DNA of 64,000 nucleotides from assembly GCA_052034005.1 (NCBI GenBank), contig JBPOJB010000020.1, positions 18,405 through 82,404 of the forward strand. Reading direction: 5' to 3'. The notes under the pieces are model-generated. The model saw nothing but the letters and a program-made list of their open reading frames with translations, was not told where the DNA came from and did no database searches. The stretch is from JAAYDI01 sp052034005. GTDB taxonomy: Bacteria > Planctomycetota > Planctomycetia > Pirellulales > Pirellulaceae. Shown here piece by piece: positions 33,540 through 43,200 of this stretch. The number at the start of each line of letters is the position of its first letter. Position 1 is the stretch's first letter. The translations under genes and the position numbers were made by a program.

Positions 33540-34574
33540 ATGAAGGCGTTGGTGAAGCGGGAGCGGGCACCCGGGTTGTGGCTGGAAGAGGTGCCGGAGC
33601 CGACGATCGGCATCAACGACGTGCTGATCAAGGTCGGTCGCACCGGCATCTGCGGGACGGATGTGCACATCTACAACTGGGACGCCTGGGCCCAGAAGAC
33701 GATTCCGGTCCCGATGGTGGTCGGGCACGAGTTCGTCGGGGAGATCGTGGAAGTCGGTTCGAATGTCGCCGACTTCCGGCCGGGCGACATCGTCAGCGGC
33801 GAGGGTCACGTCGTGTGCGGGCGGTGCCGCAACTGCCTGGCCGGCCGCCGCCACCTCTGCAAGGACACGAAGGGCATCGGCGTGAATCGGCCGGGCGCGT
33901 TTGCCGAATACATGGTCTTGCCCATGACCAACGTGTGGCTGCACGACCTGTCGATCGACCGCGACGTCGCATCGATTTTCGACCCGTTCGGCAACGCGGT
34001 CCACACGGCGTTGTCCTTCCCCGTGCTGGGCGAAGACGTGCTCATCACGGGCGCCGGCCCGATCGGTGCGATGGCGGCGGCGGTCGTGCGGCACGCCGGC
34101 GCCCGCTATGTCGTGATCACCGATGTGAATCCATACCGGCTGGAGCTGGCCAAGAAGCTCGGCGCCACGATGGCGGTGGACGTGCGGTACACGCAGTTGG
34201 CCGACGTGCAGCGCCAGCTGCGCATGCAAGAGGGCTTCGACGTGGGGCTCGAGATGTCGGGCAATCCGTCCGCCTTCCGGGACATGCTCCGGAACATGTG
34301 CCACGGCGGCAGGATCGCGATGCTCGGGATCCCGGCCGATGAAATCGCCATCGACTGGAACACCGTCGTGTTCAACATGCTCACGATCAAGGGGATCTAC
34401 GGACGCGAGATGTACGAGACCTGGTATAAGATGACGGTCATGTTGCAAAGCGGTCTGAACATCCGCCCGATCATCACGCACCGGTACCATTACGCGGACT
34501 ACGAAAAGGGTTTCGACGCCATGCGATCCGGGAACTCCGGCAAGGTGGTGTTGTACTGGAACGACCCGATGTAG
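33540..34574 (+). CDS. tdh: L-threonine 3-dehydrogenase
   Basis: 344 aa, start at 33540 after GAGCGGA. Zinc-dependent medium-chain dehydrogenase: catalytic-zinc Cys in GICGTDVHIYNWD (the last residues are a Tdh hallmark), GHEFVGEIVEVG, structural zinc cysteines CGRCRNCLAGRRHLC and the NAD-binding GAGPIGAMAA. It oxidises L-threonine to 2-amino-3-oxobutanoate with NAD+. The product is unstable and is taken by the next enzyme, Kbl, 45 bp downstream, giving glycine and acetyl-CoA. Confidence 0.97.
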   Translation: MKALVKRERAPGLWLEEVPEPTIGINDVLIKVGRTGICGTDVHIYNWDAWAQKTIPVPMVVGHEFVGEIVEVGSNVADFRPGDIVSGEGHVVCGRCRNCLAGRRHLCKDTKGIGVNRPGAFAEYMVLPMTNVWLHDLSIDRDVASIFDPFGNAVHTALSFPVLGEDVLITGAGPIGAMAAAVVRHAGARYVVITDVNPYRLELAKKLGATMAVDVRYTQLADVQRQLRMQEGFDVGLEMSGNPSAFRDMLRNMCHGGRIAMLGIPADEIAIDWNTVVFNMLTIKGIYGREMYETWYKMTVMLQSGLNIRPIITHRYHYADYEKGFDAMRSGNSGKVVLYWNDPM

Positions 34575-34619
34575 GCTCCGCCCGTGCCGGAAACAACTCG
34601 GCCGAAGCGAGGTGTGCTC

Positions 34620-35804
34620 ATGAGCCAGTCGTTGATGGAACACTGCGAGCAGCAGCTTGACCAGATCCGCGCCAACGGGCTGTTCAAAGCGGAGCGCGTG
34701 ATCACGACGCCCCAAGACGCGCACATCTGCGTCGGTGACAGCCAGTCGGTGCTCAACCTGTGTGCGAACAATTACCTGGGCCTGGCCGAGCATCCGGCGG
34801 TGATCCGGGCCGCCCACGAAGGGCTCGATCGCTGGGGCTACGGGCTCTCGTCGGTCCGTTTCATCTGCGGCACGCAGGCCATCCACAAACAGCTGGAGGC
34901 CAAGATCAGCGAGTTCCTGGAGACCGACGACACGATCCTCTATACGTCGTGCTTCGACGCCAACGGCGGCCTCTTCGAAACGCTCCTGACGGCGGAAGAC
35001 GCCGTCATCTCGGACGAACTCAACCACGCCAGCATCATCGATGGCGTGCGGCTCTGCAAGGCCCAGCGCTTCCGCTATAAGAACAACGACCTGGCGGACC
35101 TGGAGGAACAACTCAAACAGGCGCGCAAGGCCCGCTTCCGGATGATCGCCACCGACGGGGTGTTCTCGATGGACGGCTACATCGCCAATCTGCCGGGCAT
35201 CTGCGAACTGGCCGACAAGCATGATGCGCTGGTCATGGTCGACGATTCGCACGCCGTCGGGTTCATGGGCGCGCGTGGACGCGGGACGCCCGAGTACCAC
35301 GGGGTCGCCGAGCGGATCGACCTGATCACCGGCACGCTCGGCAAGGCGCTCGGAGGCGCCAGCGGCGGCTACACCAGCGGGCGCCGCGCCCTGATCGACC
35401 TGCTCCGCCAGCGTTCGCGCCCCTACCTGTTCTCGAACTCCGTCGCGCCCCCGATCGTGGCCGCGTCGATCCGGGCCATCGAACTGCTGATGGAATCCAC
35501 CGAGCTGCGCGACAAGCTGGAACACAACACCCGGTTCTTCCGCCAGGAGATCGCGCAGGTCGGCTACGACGTGTTGCCGGGCGAGCACCCGATCGTGCCC
35601 ATCATGCTCTACGACGCGGTCCTGGCGAACCGCACGGCCGACGCGCTGCTCAAGAAGGGCGTCTACGTGATCGGCTTCTCCTATCCGGTGGTCCCCCACG
35701 GCCGGGCGCGCATCCGCACCCAGATCTCCGCCGCCCATTCGCACGATGACCTGGCCTTCGCGCTGGAGAAATTCGCCGAGGTCCGGCATGAACTCACGGC
35801 GTGA
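34620..35804 (+). CDS. kbl: Glycine C-acetyltransferase (2-amino-3-ketobutyrate CoA ligase)
   Basis: 394 aa from the ATG at 34620, preceded by GCGAGG; an ATG at 34584 gives a 12-residue extension not typical of Kbl. Alpha-oxoamine synthase family, PLP-dependent: LCANNYLGLAEHP, SDELNHASIIDGVRL, VDDSHAVGFMG and the Schiff-base Lys in TGTLGKALGGASGG. It cleaves 2-amino-3-oxobutanoate with CoA to glycine and acetyl-CoA. Paired with tdh as in Escherichia coli, where the order is kbl-tdh; here it is tdh-kbl. Confidence 0.97.
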   Translation: MSQSLMEHCEQQLDQIRANGLFKAERVITTPQDAHICVGDSQSVLNLCANNYLGLAEHPAVIRAAHEGLDRWGYGLSSVRFICGTQAIHKQLEAKISEFLETDDTILYTSCFDANGGLFETLLTAEDAVISDELNHASIIDGVRLCKAQRFRYKNNDLADLEEQLKQARKARFRMIATDGVFSMDGYIANLPGICELADKHDALVMVDDSHAVGFMGARGRGTPEYHGVAERIDLITGTLGKALGGASGGYTSGRRALIDLLRQRSRPYLFSNSVAPPIVAASIRAIELLMESTELRDKLEHNTRFFRQEIAQVGYDVLPGEHPIVPIMLYDAVLANRTADALLKKGVYVIGFSYPVVPHGRARIRTQISAAHSHDDLAFALEKFAEVRHELTA

Positions 35805-35873
35805 GCGCCATGAGTGAGCTGCTGCTGCCCGGAGGGGTGCAATCCACGCCCGGTCGCCGAGGATGGCCCGGGC

Positions 35874-36506
35874 TCATCCCCCCAGGTAGATCCGCGAGTC
35901 GGGATGACGTGAAACCCAATCGCCCCAGAATGTGACTTCGAATGGATAGTCGGCTAACGGGATCTTCTCGTCTTTGTGCAGGTAGTTCTTGCCGTGATAG
36001 GAGAGCACGAGTTTCCCGTTGCTCAGGCCCCCCACGGACAACGGCAGGGCACCTGTCTGGTGATCCAGCTTGAATACCCGGGCACATCCCGAGATGTCGC
36101 AGTACGTGACGGAGACGGCCGTGGTGTCCAGCAGCTGATTCACGATGTGCCGCCGTGCCAACTCCCGCTTATCGGTCCCGTAGCGGAGCCTGGACGGGAT
36201 GGAAAGCGCCTTGACCGAATAGGCGTATGCCTGGTGATCGACGACCACGCCAATCACGCGCATGGAATTGATGATGCGTGGATCCTCCGGATCAGCGAAT
36301 GCGGGATTCACCAGCCCTGGACGGTTTACTTGGAAGTCCAGTACGACCGCGTCGCTCGGCGGCGCCGCGTCACGATACTCGACAGCATCCGGCAGCGGCG
36401 CGTGAGCATCGCGATACCAACGCACCGCAACGACCGCGGATCCCAGAGCCATCGAGCCGATGACCATCCCTATCGAGATGATGCCCCAGCGATAATGACG
36501 TTTCAT
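35874..36506 (-). CDS. DUF3179-like exported or membrane-anchored protein
   Basis: 210 aa from the ATG at 36506, preceded by GAGAGGAGG. An N-terminal hydrophobic segment (GIISIGMVIGSMALGSAVVAV) acts as signal anchor. The core follows the DUF3179 pattern: IGVVVDHQAYAYSVKAL, HIVNQLLDTTAVSVTYCDIS and the Cys-containing loop CDISGCARVF; the family normally has TYCPLC here. DUF3179 proteins are abundant in planctomycetes and have no known function. It reads in the same direction as the PD40/DUF6057 cluster, after a 284-bp gap that contains nothing I can assign. Confidence 0.7.
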   Translation of the reverse strand: MKRHYRWGIISIGMVIGSMALGSAVVAVRWYRDAHAPLPDAVEYRDAAPPSDAVVLDFQVNRPGLVNPAFADPEDPRIINSMRVIGVVVDHQAYAYSVKALSIPSRLRYGTDKRELARRHIVNQLLDTTAVSVTYCDISGCARVFKLDHQTGALPLSVGGLSNGKLVLSYHGKNYLHKDEKIPLADYPFEVTFWGDWVSRHPDSRIYLGG

Positions 36507-36790
36507 GGCCTCCTCTCTGGCGCGGTAGTCTCGCGAGAACGCGCGCGCCGACTCCGTTCTTGTGAACCCGCGCCGCGCGGCCGTGTTTCGCGCATTTCGA
36601 GGTTTCTCGCGCGCGAATCCGTCTGTAGCAGATCGCCGCTCGATTTGCGGCGTGCATGGCGGCATTACGTGCCACCTTTGGCAGCGGCTCTGTCGGCCAT
36701 GGGTGGCAATCGAAGAGTGGAACGGCCCGGTGATCGCATCCCGAACCTGCGGACATCGCGCCATGGCCGACGGCGATCCGGCTGGGCCTC

Positions 36791-38371
36791 TTACTCCATG
36801 CGGATCGTGCCCGCGTCTGCGGGCGGGGCAGCCGGCGCACTGCCCGGGGCATTCGAATCGAAGGTCATCGTCTGCATGTCCCTGCTGTAGATGGCCGCCA
36901 GGAACGCGCGCTGCGCGACGCTCACCGCTTTGGTCGCGAACTCCGGCGCGTTGAAGTTCCGGAGGTTGGTGTCGTAGAACTCCGGATCCTTCTGGGGCAG
37001 CAGGAACGGTTTGGCGACCTGGCCGCTCGGGTCCACATGCGCGAAGTACAGTCGACCGAACACGCCGCTGTCGCGTTTGCTCGCGAATACGATCCACCGA
37101 CCGTTGCTGGACCAGGCGTGCCAGGAATCGCTCTGTGCGCTGTTGATCGGCAACGGCCAGTACTTCCCGGTCGCGACTTCCACGAAGTACAGATCGCTGC
37201 TCTCCCGGAACACCGGGAACGCGCCGTAGTCGCACAGGGTCACCAGCACGTAGCGGCCGTCGGGCGAAACGCGCGGTTCCAGGATGCTGAGCCCCGTCCG
37301 GCTGGCGGAAAGCACCGTCTCCAACGCGCCCCACGTGTCGGTCGCGGCGTCGTACGCAACCCGCATCAGGTCGAACTTCACGTCCCGGTACGCGGGCGGC
37401 ACGGGACCGGACTGTTCCTTCCAGAGCCTCGGTGCGCTGGAGAAGTACAGGTACTTCCCGTCGGGCGACCAGCTGGGAAACGTCTCCATCCGGTCGGGAT
37501 CGCTGATGGCGGGGACCGCCGAGACCCGGTTGGACCGCGTGTGGTAGAGCCCGACGTCCGAGTCGAAGACGAACACATCGCGACCATGTCCGGCCATGTG
37601 GAAGAACTGCACCATCGTGTTGAACGAGATGGCCAGGATCTCACCATTGGGATGCCAGGCTGCATAGGACGCGGGCCAGGAGCGGCCCTCAGGCGTCGCG
37701 TCGACTTTGCGCACCTTGCCGTCGCGCGCCAGCAGCATGGCTACGCCTTCCGCACCGCGCAGGTGCAGCAGCATCGTCTCCGGGTCGTTGTTGACATAGG
37801 TGTGGCAGTTGACGCACCGTTGCGACGTGCCCTCCTGGCTCTCGAGGATCGGCGACTGCTGGTATCCCGTCAAGTCGCGCTGATACGTGCCCATGTTGGC
37901 CGACAGGATGTGGATCGGGGTCAACAGGCGATAGCTGACGTAGCCGTCAATCTCCTCCCGGGCGATGGAGTTCCGGATTGGTTCATAGCGACTCCAACTC
38001 CCCTGCTCATCGCGCGCATACACCTCGATCGACAGCTCTCCACCCGGGTTGGCGGCCAGCAGCGTGCGCCATGGACCAGGCGGAATCACGACTCGCCCGT
38101 CGCGACTGGAGACGGTGAACCCTTCCTCCGTCCCGCAGTGGAAGCGGACGCGGAATTGCGCCCCACGCTCGTCGATCACGAAATTGATCGGCGCGATGTT
38201 GGGCGGCAAGCAGCAGTCGGTGTAATCGGGGCGGATCCGCGCTGGGCGTCCCGTGCCGCGCGCAGCGCCGGGCAGGGGTCCGCCGTCGCCGGACCGCTGC
38301 CAGAGGAAGAGCGCAGCGGCGGCCAACACCAGCGCCGCCAAGCCGATCGCGCTAAGGTTTCGCAGCTTCAT
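36791..38371 (-). CDS. PD40/TolB-like beta-propeller protein with a CxxCH haem motif
   Basis: 526 aa. A short cytoplasmic N-terminus and one signal anchor (SAIGLAALVLAAAALFLW) precede a beta-rich domain, then C186-V-N-C189-H190, a c-type haem attachment motif, and a C-terminal six-blade TolB-type propeller with the repeated SWSPDGKYLYFSS, RVSPDGRYVLVT and AWSSNGRWIVFASKR. The start codon overlaps the end of the upstream DUF6057-like gene by 20 bp, implying coupled translation. The sixth haem ligand cannot be chosen from sequence. The pairing of PD40 propeller and DUF6057 gene has, to my recollection, a counterpart in Bacteroidetes; function unknown. Confidence 0.75.
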   Translation of the reverse strand: MKLRNLSAIGLAALVLAAAALFLWQRSGDGGPLPGAARGTGRPARIRPDYTDCCLPPNIAPINFVIDERGAQFRVRFHCGTEEGFTVSSRDGRVVIPPGPWRTLLAANPGGELSIEVYARDEQGSWSRYEPIRNSIAREEIDGYVSYRLLTPIHILSANMGTYQRDLTGYQQSPILESQEGTSQRCVNCHTYVNNDPETMLLHLRGAEGVAMLLARDGKVRKVDATPEGRSWPASYAAWHPNGEILAISFNTMVQFFHMAGHGRDVFVFDSDVGLYHTRSNRVSAVPAISDPDRMETFPSWSPDGKYLYFSSAPRLWKEQSGPVPPAYRDVKFDLMRVAYDAATDTWGALETVLSASRTGLSILEPRVSPDGRYVLVTLCDYGAFPVFRESSDLYFVEVATGKYWPLPINSAQSDSWHAWSSNGRWIVFASKRDSGVFGRLYFAHVDPSGQVAKPFLLPQKDPEFYDTNLRNFNAPEFATKAVSVAQRAFLAAIYSRDMQTMTFDSNAPGSAPAAPPADAGTIRME

Positions 38372-40202
38372 GAGTGCTCGTGTGGTGTGTGGCGAAGTAC
38401 GGGTAATAGGTGCCTGCCAGGACCTCGTTCAGTGCATTCGGATCGCGCGGGGAGTCCCGCGTAACGGCCAGGAACTTGCGGAACAGGTCGATCGCCTCCG
38501 GCGTGACCGTCCACCCGCCGACATCCGGCTGATCCCCCGTCAACTCGCAGTGTAGCAGCAGGGCCTCGCCATAGCTCGCGGGCAAATGCGTCAGCCCCGC
38601 GTCGCGCAACTTGGGGATCTGCTTGACCACCTCCTCCAACTGGCAGGTCAGCAGGTAGTGCGCAGTCAAGTATTCAAACGCGGCCCGGTTCCGCGGGTTC
38701 TCATCGACCAGGGCCCTGAGCAGATCCAGGCTCGAGAGGACAATGCGGTCTTCCTGCAGCATCCGCCGCCGGATCTCGGTCACTTCCGAATCCCCCTCCA
38801 AACGCGGATCCTTGGCCAGTCGCTCCAGGCACTCGCGCGCCCAGCGGCCCTGGATCAGGTCGCACGCGAGCCGGCGGAGGAACACGCGGGCCGCTTCCGG
38901 GCGGTCCTTGACGATGTGGATGACGGCCAGATCACGAAGCAGGTAGGGGCGGGGGCCGCGCACCTCCAGCGCTTCGAAGGCCGTATGCTCCGCTTCGTTG
39001 ACGCATCCGAGACGCAGCAGCAGCGCGGCGCAGCCGCGATACGGAACCGCGTCCGTGCCTATCTGCAGCAGGAAGCGCGGGTCCTGCGGGAATTCGAACA
39101 TCCGGTCGCCCAACTGGCCGGTCTCGAACAGCGCGCGATTGATGTCGTACAACAGGCCCGGCGCGTAGGCGGTCGGCGGGTGACTGCGGATTTCCGCCAG
39201 CAATTCGGTCCATTGGTTCGTCCGCGCGAAGTAGTTCGCCCGCAACAGCGTGCGCGACTCCTGATCCATCAGCCCGAAGCTGACCAGCACGCTCGTGCCG
39301 ACCAGGACGGCGATCCCGACGACCGCGCCGCGCGCCCGGTCCTGCTGGGCACGGGCCGCTGGAGTCTTGCGCGACCGGTGACACGCCACCCGGTCCCAGG
39401 CGAGCATCGCGGCAATCACCGGGAGGCCCGCCAGGGTCGGCCAGGCGGCCTCGTACGCATCGCCGGCGAACCCCGCCACGGACAGGTGGAATCCCTCGTC
39501 GGGCTGCCGGATCCGCTGTAGGTACAGCGCTCCGCAGAACACCACGACCGCAAAGGACAGCAGGGTCATGGCCGCCAGGGGGCGCTGCCGCTTCCGCCAT
39601 ACGACCAGGCTGTACCCCAGCGCGCACAGCAGGTAAGCGCCGCCCAGGGCCCAGCACAGCGGCGGCGACAACAGGACGAAGACCCAGACCGCCCGGCGCG
39701 CACCGCGCGCGGACGCCAGGCCGCGCGCGAACGCCGCCAGGCACGCCAGCGCGCAGGCGACCGACAGGAACGCGTCCAGGAGCAGGAGGTAGGAGGTCAC
39801 GGTGCCGAGGAGCGCGAGCGCCGGCACGAAGGCCCAGACGCGCCGCGCAGCCACCTCGATCGCCGCGCCCAGCGCGTGGGCGCCCCAGATCAGAACGCCG
39901 GCCAGCGCGGCCACGATCAGCGCCCCCGCGCTGGGGTAACAATAGTACTGCATCAGTAGATTGGCCGCATAGGACACCAGTCCGCCCGGCTGTCGGACCT
40001 GCTCCCAGAAGAAATCCCAGCCGAGGAAGAACGGCGGGAATACGATCCACCATTGGGGCGTCAGCGTCACCATGTCGCCGTGATACAGCAGGGAGGTGTC
40101 GACCCACCGCCAGACGAACGCGAACACGCCGACACAGAAGGCCAAGGCCACGCCGGGAAACAGGTACTGGTCGTGATTGGTCCTGGCCGCCTCGCTCGAC
40201 AC
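38352..40202 (-). CDS. DUF6057-like polytopic membrane protein
   Basis: 616 aa from a GTG at 40202 with a strong ribosome site, GGGAGGTGA. About eight membrane helices fill residues 15-330. The C-terminal half (330-610) is soluble and helical, TPR-like (FARTNQWTELLAEI, LLRDLAVIHIVKDRPEAARV), and ends in VLAGTYYPYFATHH. Layout and the closing aromatic motif resemble DUF6057. The 3' end overlaps the haem-motif propeller gene. A sugar- or envelope-related membrane role is plausible but not shown. Confidence 0.65.
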   Translation of the reverse strand: MSSEAARTNHDQYLFPGVALAFCVGVFAFVWRWVDTSLLYHGDMVTLTPQWWIVFPPFFLGWDFFWEQVRQPGGLVSYAANLLMQYYCYPSAGALIVAALAGVLIWGAHALGAAIEVAARRVWAFVPALALLGTVTSYLLLLDAFLSVACALACLAAFARGLASARGARRAVWVFVLLSPPLCWALGGAYLLCALGYSLVVWRKRQRPLAAMTLLSFAVVVFCGALYLQRIRQPDEGFHLSVAGFAGDAYEAAWPTLAGLPVIAAMLAWDRVACHRSRKTPAARAQQDRARGAVVGIAVLVGTSVLVSFGLMDQESRTLLRANYFARTNQWTELLAEIRSHPPTAYAPGLLYDINRALFETGQLGDRMFEFPQDPRFLLQIGTDAVPYRGCAALLLRLGCVNEAEHTAFEALEVRGPRPYLLRDLAVIHIVKDRPEAARVFLRRLACDLIQGRWARECLERLAKDPRLEGDSEVTEIRRRMLQEDRIVLSSLDLLRALVDENPRNRAAFEYLTAHYLLTCQLEEVVKQIPKLRDAGLTHLPASYGEALLLHCELTGDQPDVGGWTVTPEAIDLFRKFLAVTRDSPRDPNALNEVLAGTYYPYFATHHTSTHEAAKP

Positions 40203-40257
40203 GGCTCACCTCCCGGACATGCTGCCCGCCTTCGAAGTTCGGATGCCGCTGCCCATT

Positions 40258-43200
40258 CTAATGCTCGTCCGCCGCGCAGGCATCCAGCTGCTGCCGAACC
40301 GCCTCCCACGACAACGCCAGGCCGGGAATGGCCGCCGCTATCTCATGTTCGAAGTTCCGCCGATGCGTCGGCTCCCGGGCGCGCTCGACTTCTTCCTCCA
40401 GCGCCAGCAGCCAGACCGGCACGTCGAACCCGATGCCGGTCGACTCGCCCGCCAGGACCTGCGTGTCATGCTCCAGCAATTCGAACGCCGACTTGGGGCC
40501 CGGCCGCCGCGCTTCCGCCATGGCCGGGCGCACCAGCGCCCGCATCCGGTCGATGGACATGGGGCGCACGAACCGTTCGGCGATCCGGTCGGCGACGGTG
40601 GAGAGCCGGATGGCATATCCGTCCTGCAACGTGCGGAGGCGAGTCAAGTACTGGTCCGCCTTGCCGCGGGTGCGGTTGGCCAGGGTGCGGCGCCACAGCC
40701 GTGCGGCCTTCTCCTTGTGCTGGCTGACGAGTATCTCGTGGGCCAGGACGAGCGGCTTGAGTTGCCAGCACATGCGGTCATACTCGGTGCGCAGGCGGAG
40801 GAAGTCCAGCAGCGTGTAGAGCATGTCGCCGCGGTCGGATTGGGTCGTCGTGCTGTTGTAGTCCCGGTATTCCCCATAGTTCTCCAGGATCGCCTCCAGG
40901 ACCAATGACAGGTGATCCGTGGCGTCCTGCCGCGACAGGCGCGTATCCAAGTCTTGCAGCAGTCTGAGCTGCGCGTGGTGGCCCGATTCGCGTTCCAGCC
41001 GCTCCAGCCATTGGCCCACGCCCTGATGCAGGATCGCGCGCACATTCCCCAGGCTGAAGAACCGCTGCGTGAACAGCTCCGCGCCGTATCGTTGAATGAA
41101 CCCCACCAGCCGCTGCCAGTTCTGCTGGTCCACGATACGTTCCAGCACCGAGAGGCGCAGCGTGTGGCTGTGATGGAGCCAGCTGGCCACCAGCACTTCA
41201 TTGAGTTCCTCCAGCGCCACAGTCAGGCTCTTCTCCGGCGACCGGCCGGTCTGGTCCGGCGTCCAGGTGTCGGCCGACCGCACGAGGCTTTCCACCAGCG
41301 CGCGATACCCGACCTTGAACAGCTCGTCGAATTCCGTCACGGCGCCCGGCCCGACCGGATTGTTGCGTTCCATGCGTCGAGCCGTCTCGATGAGCTGACA
41401 GGTCTCCAGCCACAGGCCGCGGCGGGGCAACCAGGCCAACAGATCCTGCAGCAGGCACTGTCGGCAGCGGGCCGCGATGATCTGGCGCGTGTCCCCCTCC
41501 TTGGAGAGCGGAACATACAGCAGCGACTTGCCGGCCAGCGTCTGTTGCAGCTCCGGGCACAATCGGGCGACCTGCTCGTTGTCACCGCGCAGCACGGCCG
41601 CCAGGACGCGGACCATGATCGACGCCTCGTCGCCGAACGCAGCCGCCAACGCCTCGATCTCGCGGTCGTGTTCATGCGAACGTGAGGCCAGGGCGGCCAA
41701 CATGGTCTGCCCGACGCTCGACAGGTCCACGCACGCACCGGCGATCCGTTCCAGCAGCGCGTCCTTGACCAGCCGCTGGCGATCGTATTGCATCAAGGCG
41801 TCCGGGTCAGCGCCGACCAGGGGAATCCGGTAGCGGCGGACCGTATCGAGCAGCTCGAGGAGCCGCTGGTGGTTGCGGATCGACTGACCGATCCAGTGCT
41901 GGATGGTCGGCAGGCATTCAAACGGCCCCTCGCCGCGCTGATCGGGCGGGGCGGTCGACAGCGCATCGAAGACGGCGGCCAGTTTCCAGAGCCGGGCCAG
42001 CGCGCTGAGGAAGGCGACCCGGTCGGTGATCCGCTGCGATTCACGTGCCAGCTCGTCCGTGGTGGCGTCACCGGCTTCGAACAGCTGGCTTTCCACGCCG
42101 TCATCCGTGCTGTCGATATAGACCACGTCTTCGTACGCCGCGCTGAACAGGCTCGACTCTTCATCCTCCTCCGAGCCCGACGCGGCGCGCGTGCCGCCCA
42201 CTTCTCCCGGCGGCCGTTCGGCCTGGGTGGCCAGCGCGAAATCCGGCGCGCTCCAATACTGTTCCGCATTGGCCTCCAGCAGGTCGAAGAAGCGGCGCAG
42301 CAACCGCTGGGTCGACTGCGGCCACGACCGGGCGGCGCCGGCGGGCGCGGCGCGGTGCAGCAGCTTGAGCAGCCACTGCTGGGACAACTGATGGAACGAG
42401 CTGCTGCCCTGCTCCAACGGCACGCGCTCCGCCTCGCTCAGCCAGTGGATCAGGAGCCCCATCGCGGCCACGAAGTCATCGCGTTCCAGCAGTGCCTCGA
42501 TCACGAGTGAAAACGCTTTGGGCGAATCGAACCGGTGCGCGTGCGGGGCCCAGAAGCGGATGTCACCCGTCTCCGCACCGCCCTTGTGCCACAAGTTGAG
42601 GCTCTCCGCCACATGCTCCGCCGCGCGAAACACCTCGTGGGCATCCACGGCGCCCACGCTGGAGACCTGGTGGGCCGCGAACTGCCGCCACCAGTCGGCC
42701 GTCTCGTGGAACTGCTGCCGGATCTGCCGGCAGATGTCCTGGTTGTCTTCCGCGGCGGCCGTGCTCCAAATCCGCGAACAGAACCGGAACAGCTGTTCCA
42801 TCAGCGCCACCAGCTCGTCGGCACGATGGTCGTGCACGCTGTTTTCCAGCGCCGGGAACAGGCTGAAGTGCGCGTCGAACCCCAACAGGCTCCAGGGATC
42901 GATGATCGCGCCGCACGCGATGGCCCGCCCAATCAGCTCGACGATGTCCCGCGCCAGCTGCACGGCGCGTTCCAGGTCGCCGGTCCGGACCGCCTGGTCT
43001 CCGGCGGCCAGGCGACAGTCGATTTCGCACAGCATGCGCGCCGAGGCGACCGGCACAATGCCCGCCTGCCGCGCCGCCGCATCGGCGTGGCCCATCCGCG
43101 CGAAGATCTTGGCAAGACGGACGTGTTCCAGTTGGCTGGCCCGGCGACGCGCCAGCCAGGCGTTCAGATGCTGGCGGGCACCGCCAAACGGCTGCCGCCG

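Noticed and set aside
32559..35789. 1076-codon open frame antisense to the Pro/Thr-rich gene, tdh and kbl
   Set aside because: It spans three recognisable plus-strand genes and their gaps, and has no family features; a GC-bias shadow.
36507..36790. Possible small gene between the PD40 and DUF3179 genes
   Set aside because: Short frames exist but none has a ribosome site, signal or recognisable composition; treated as an empty gap.
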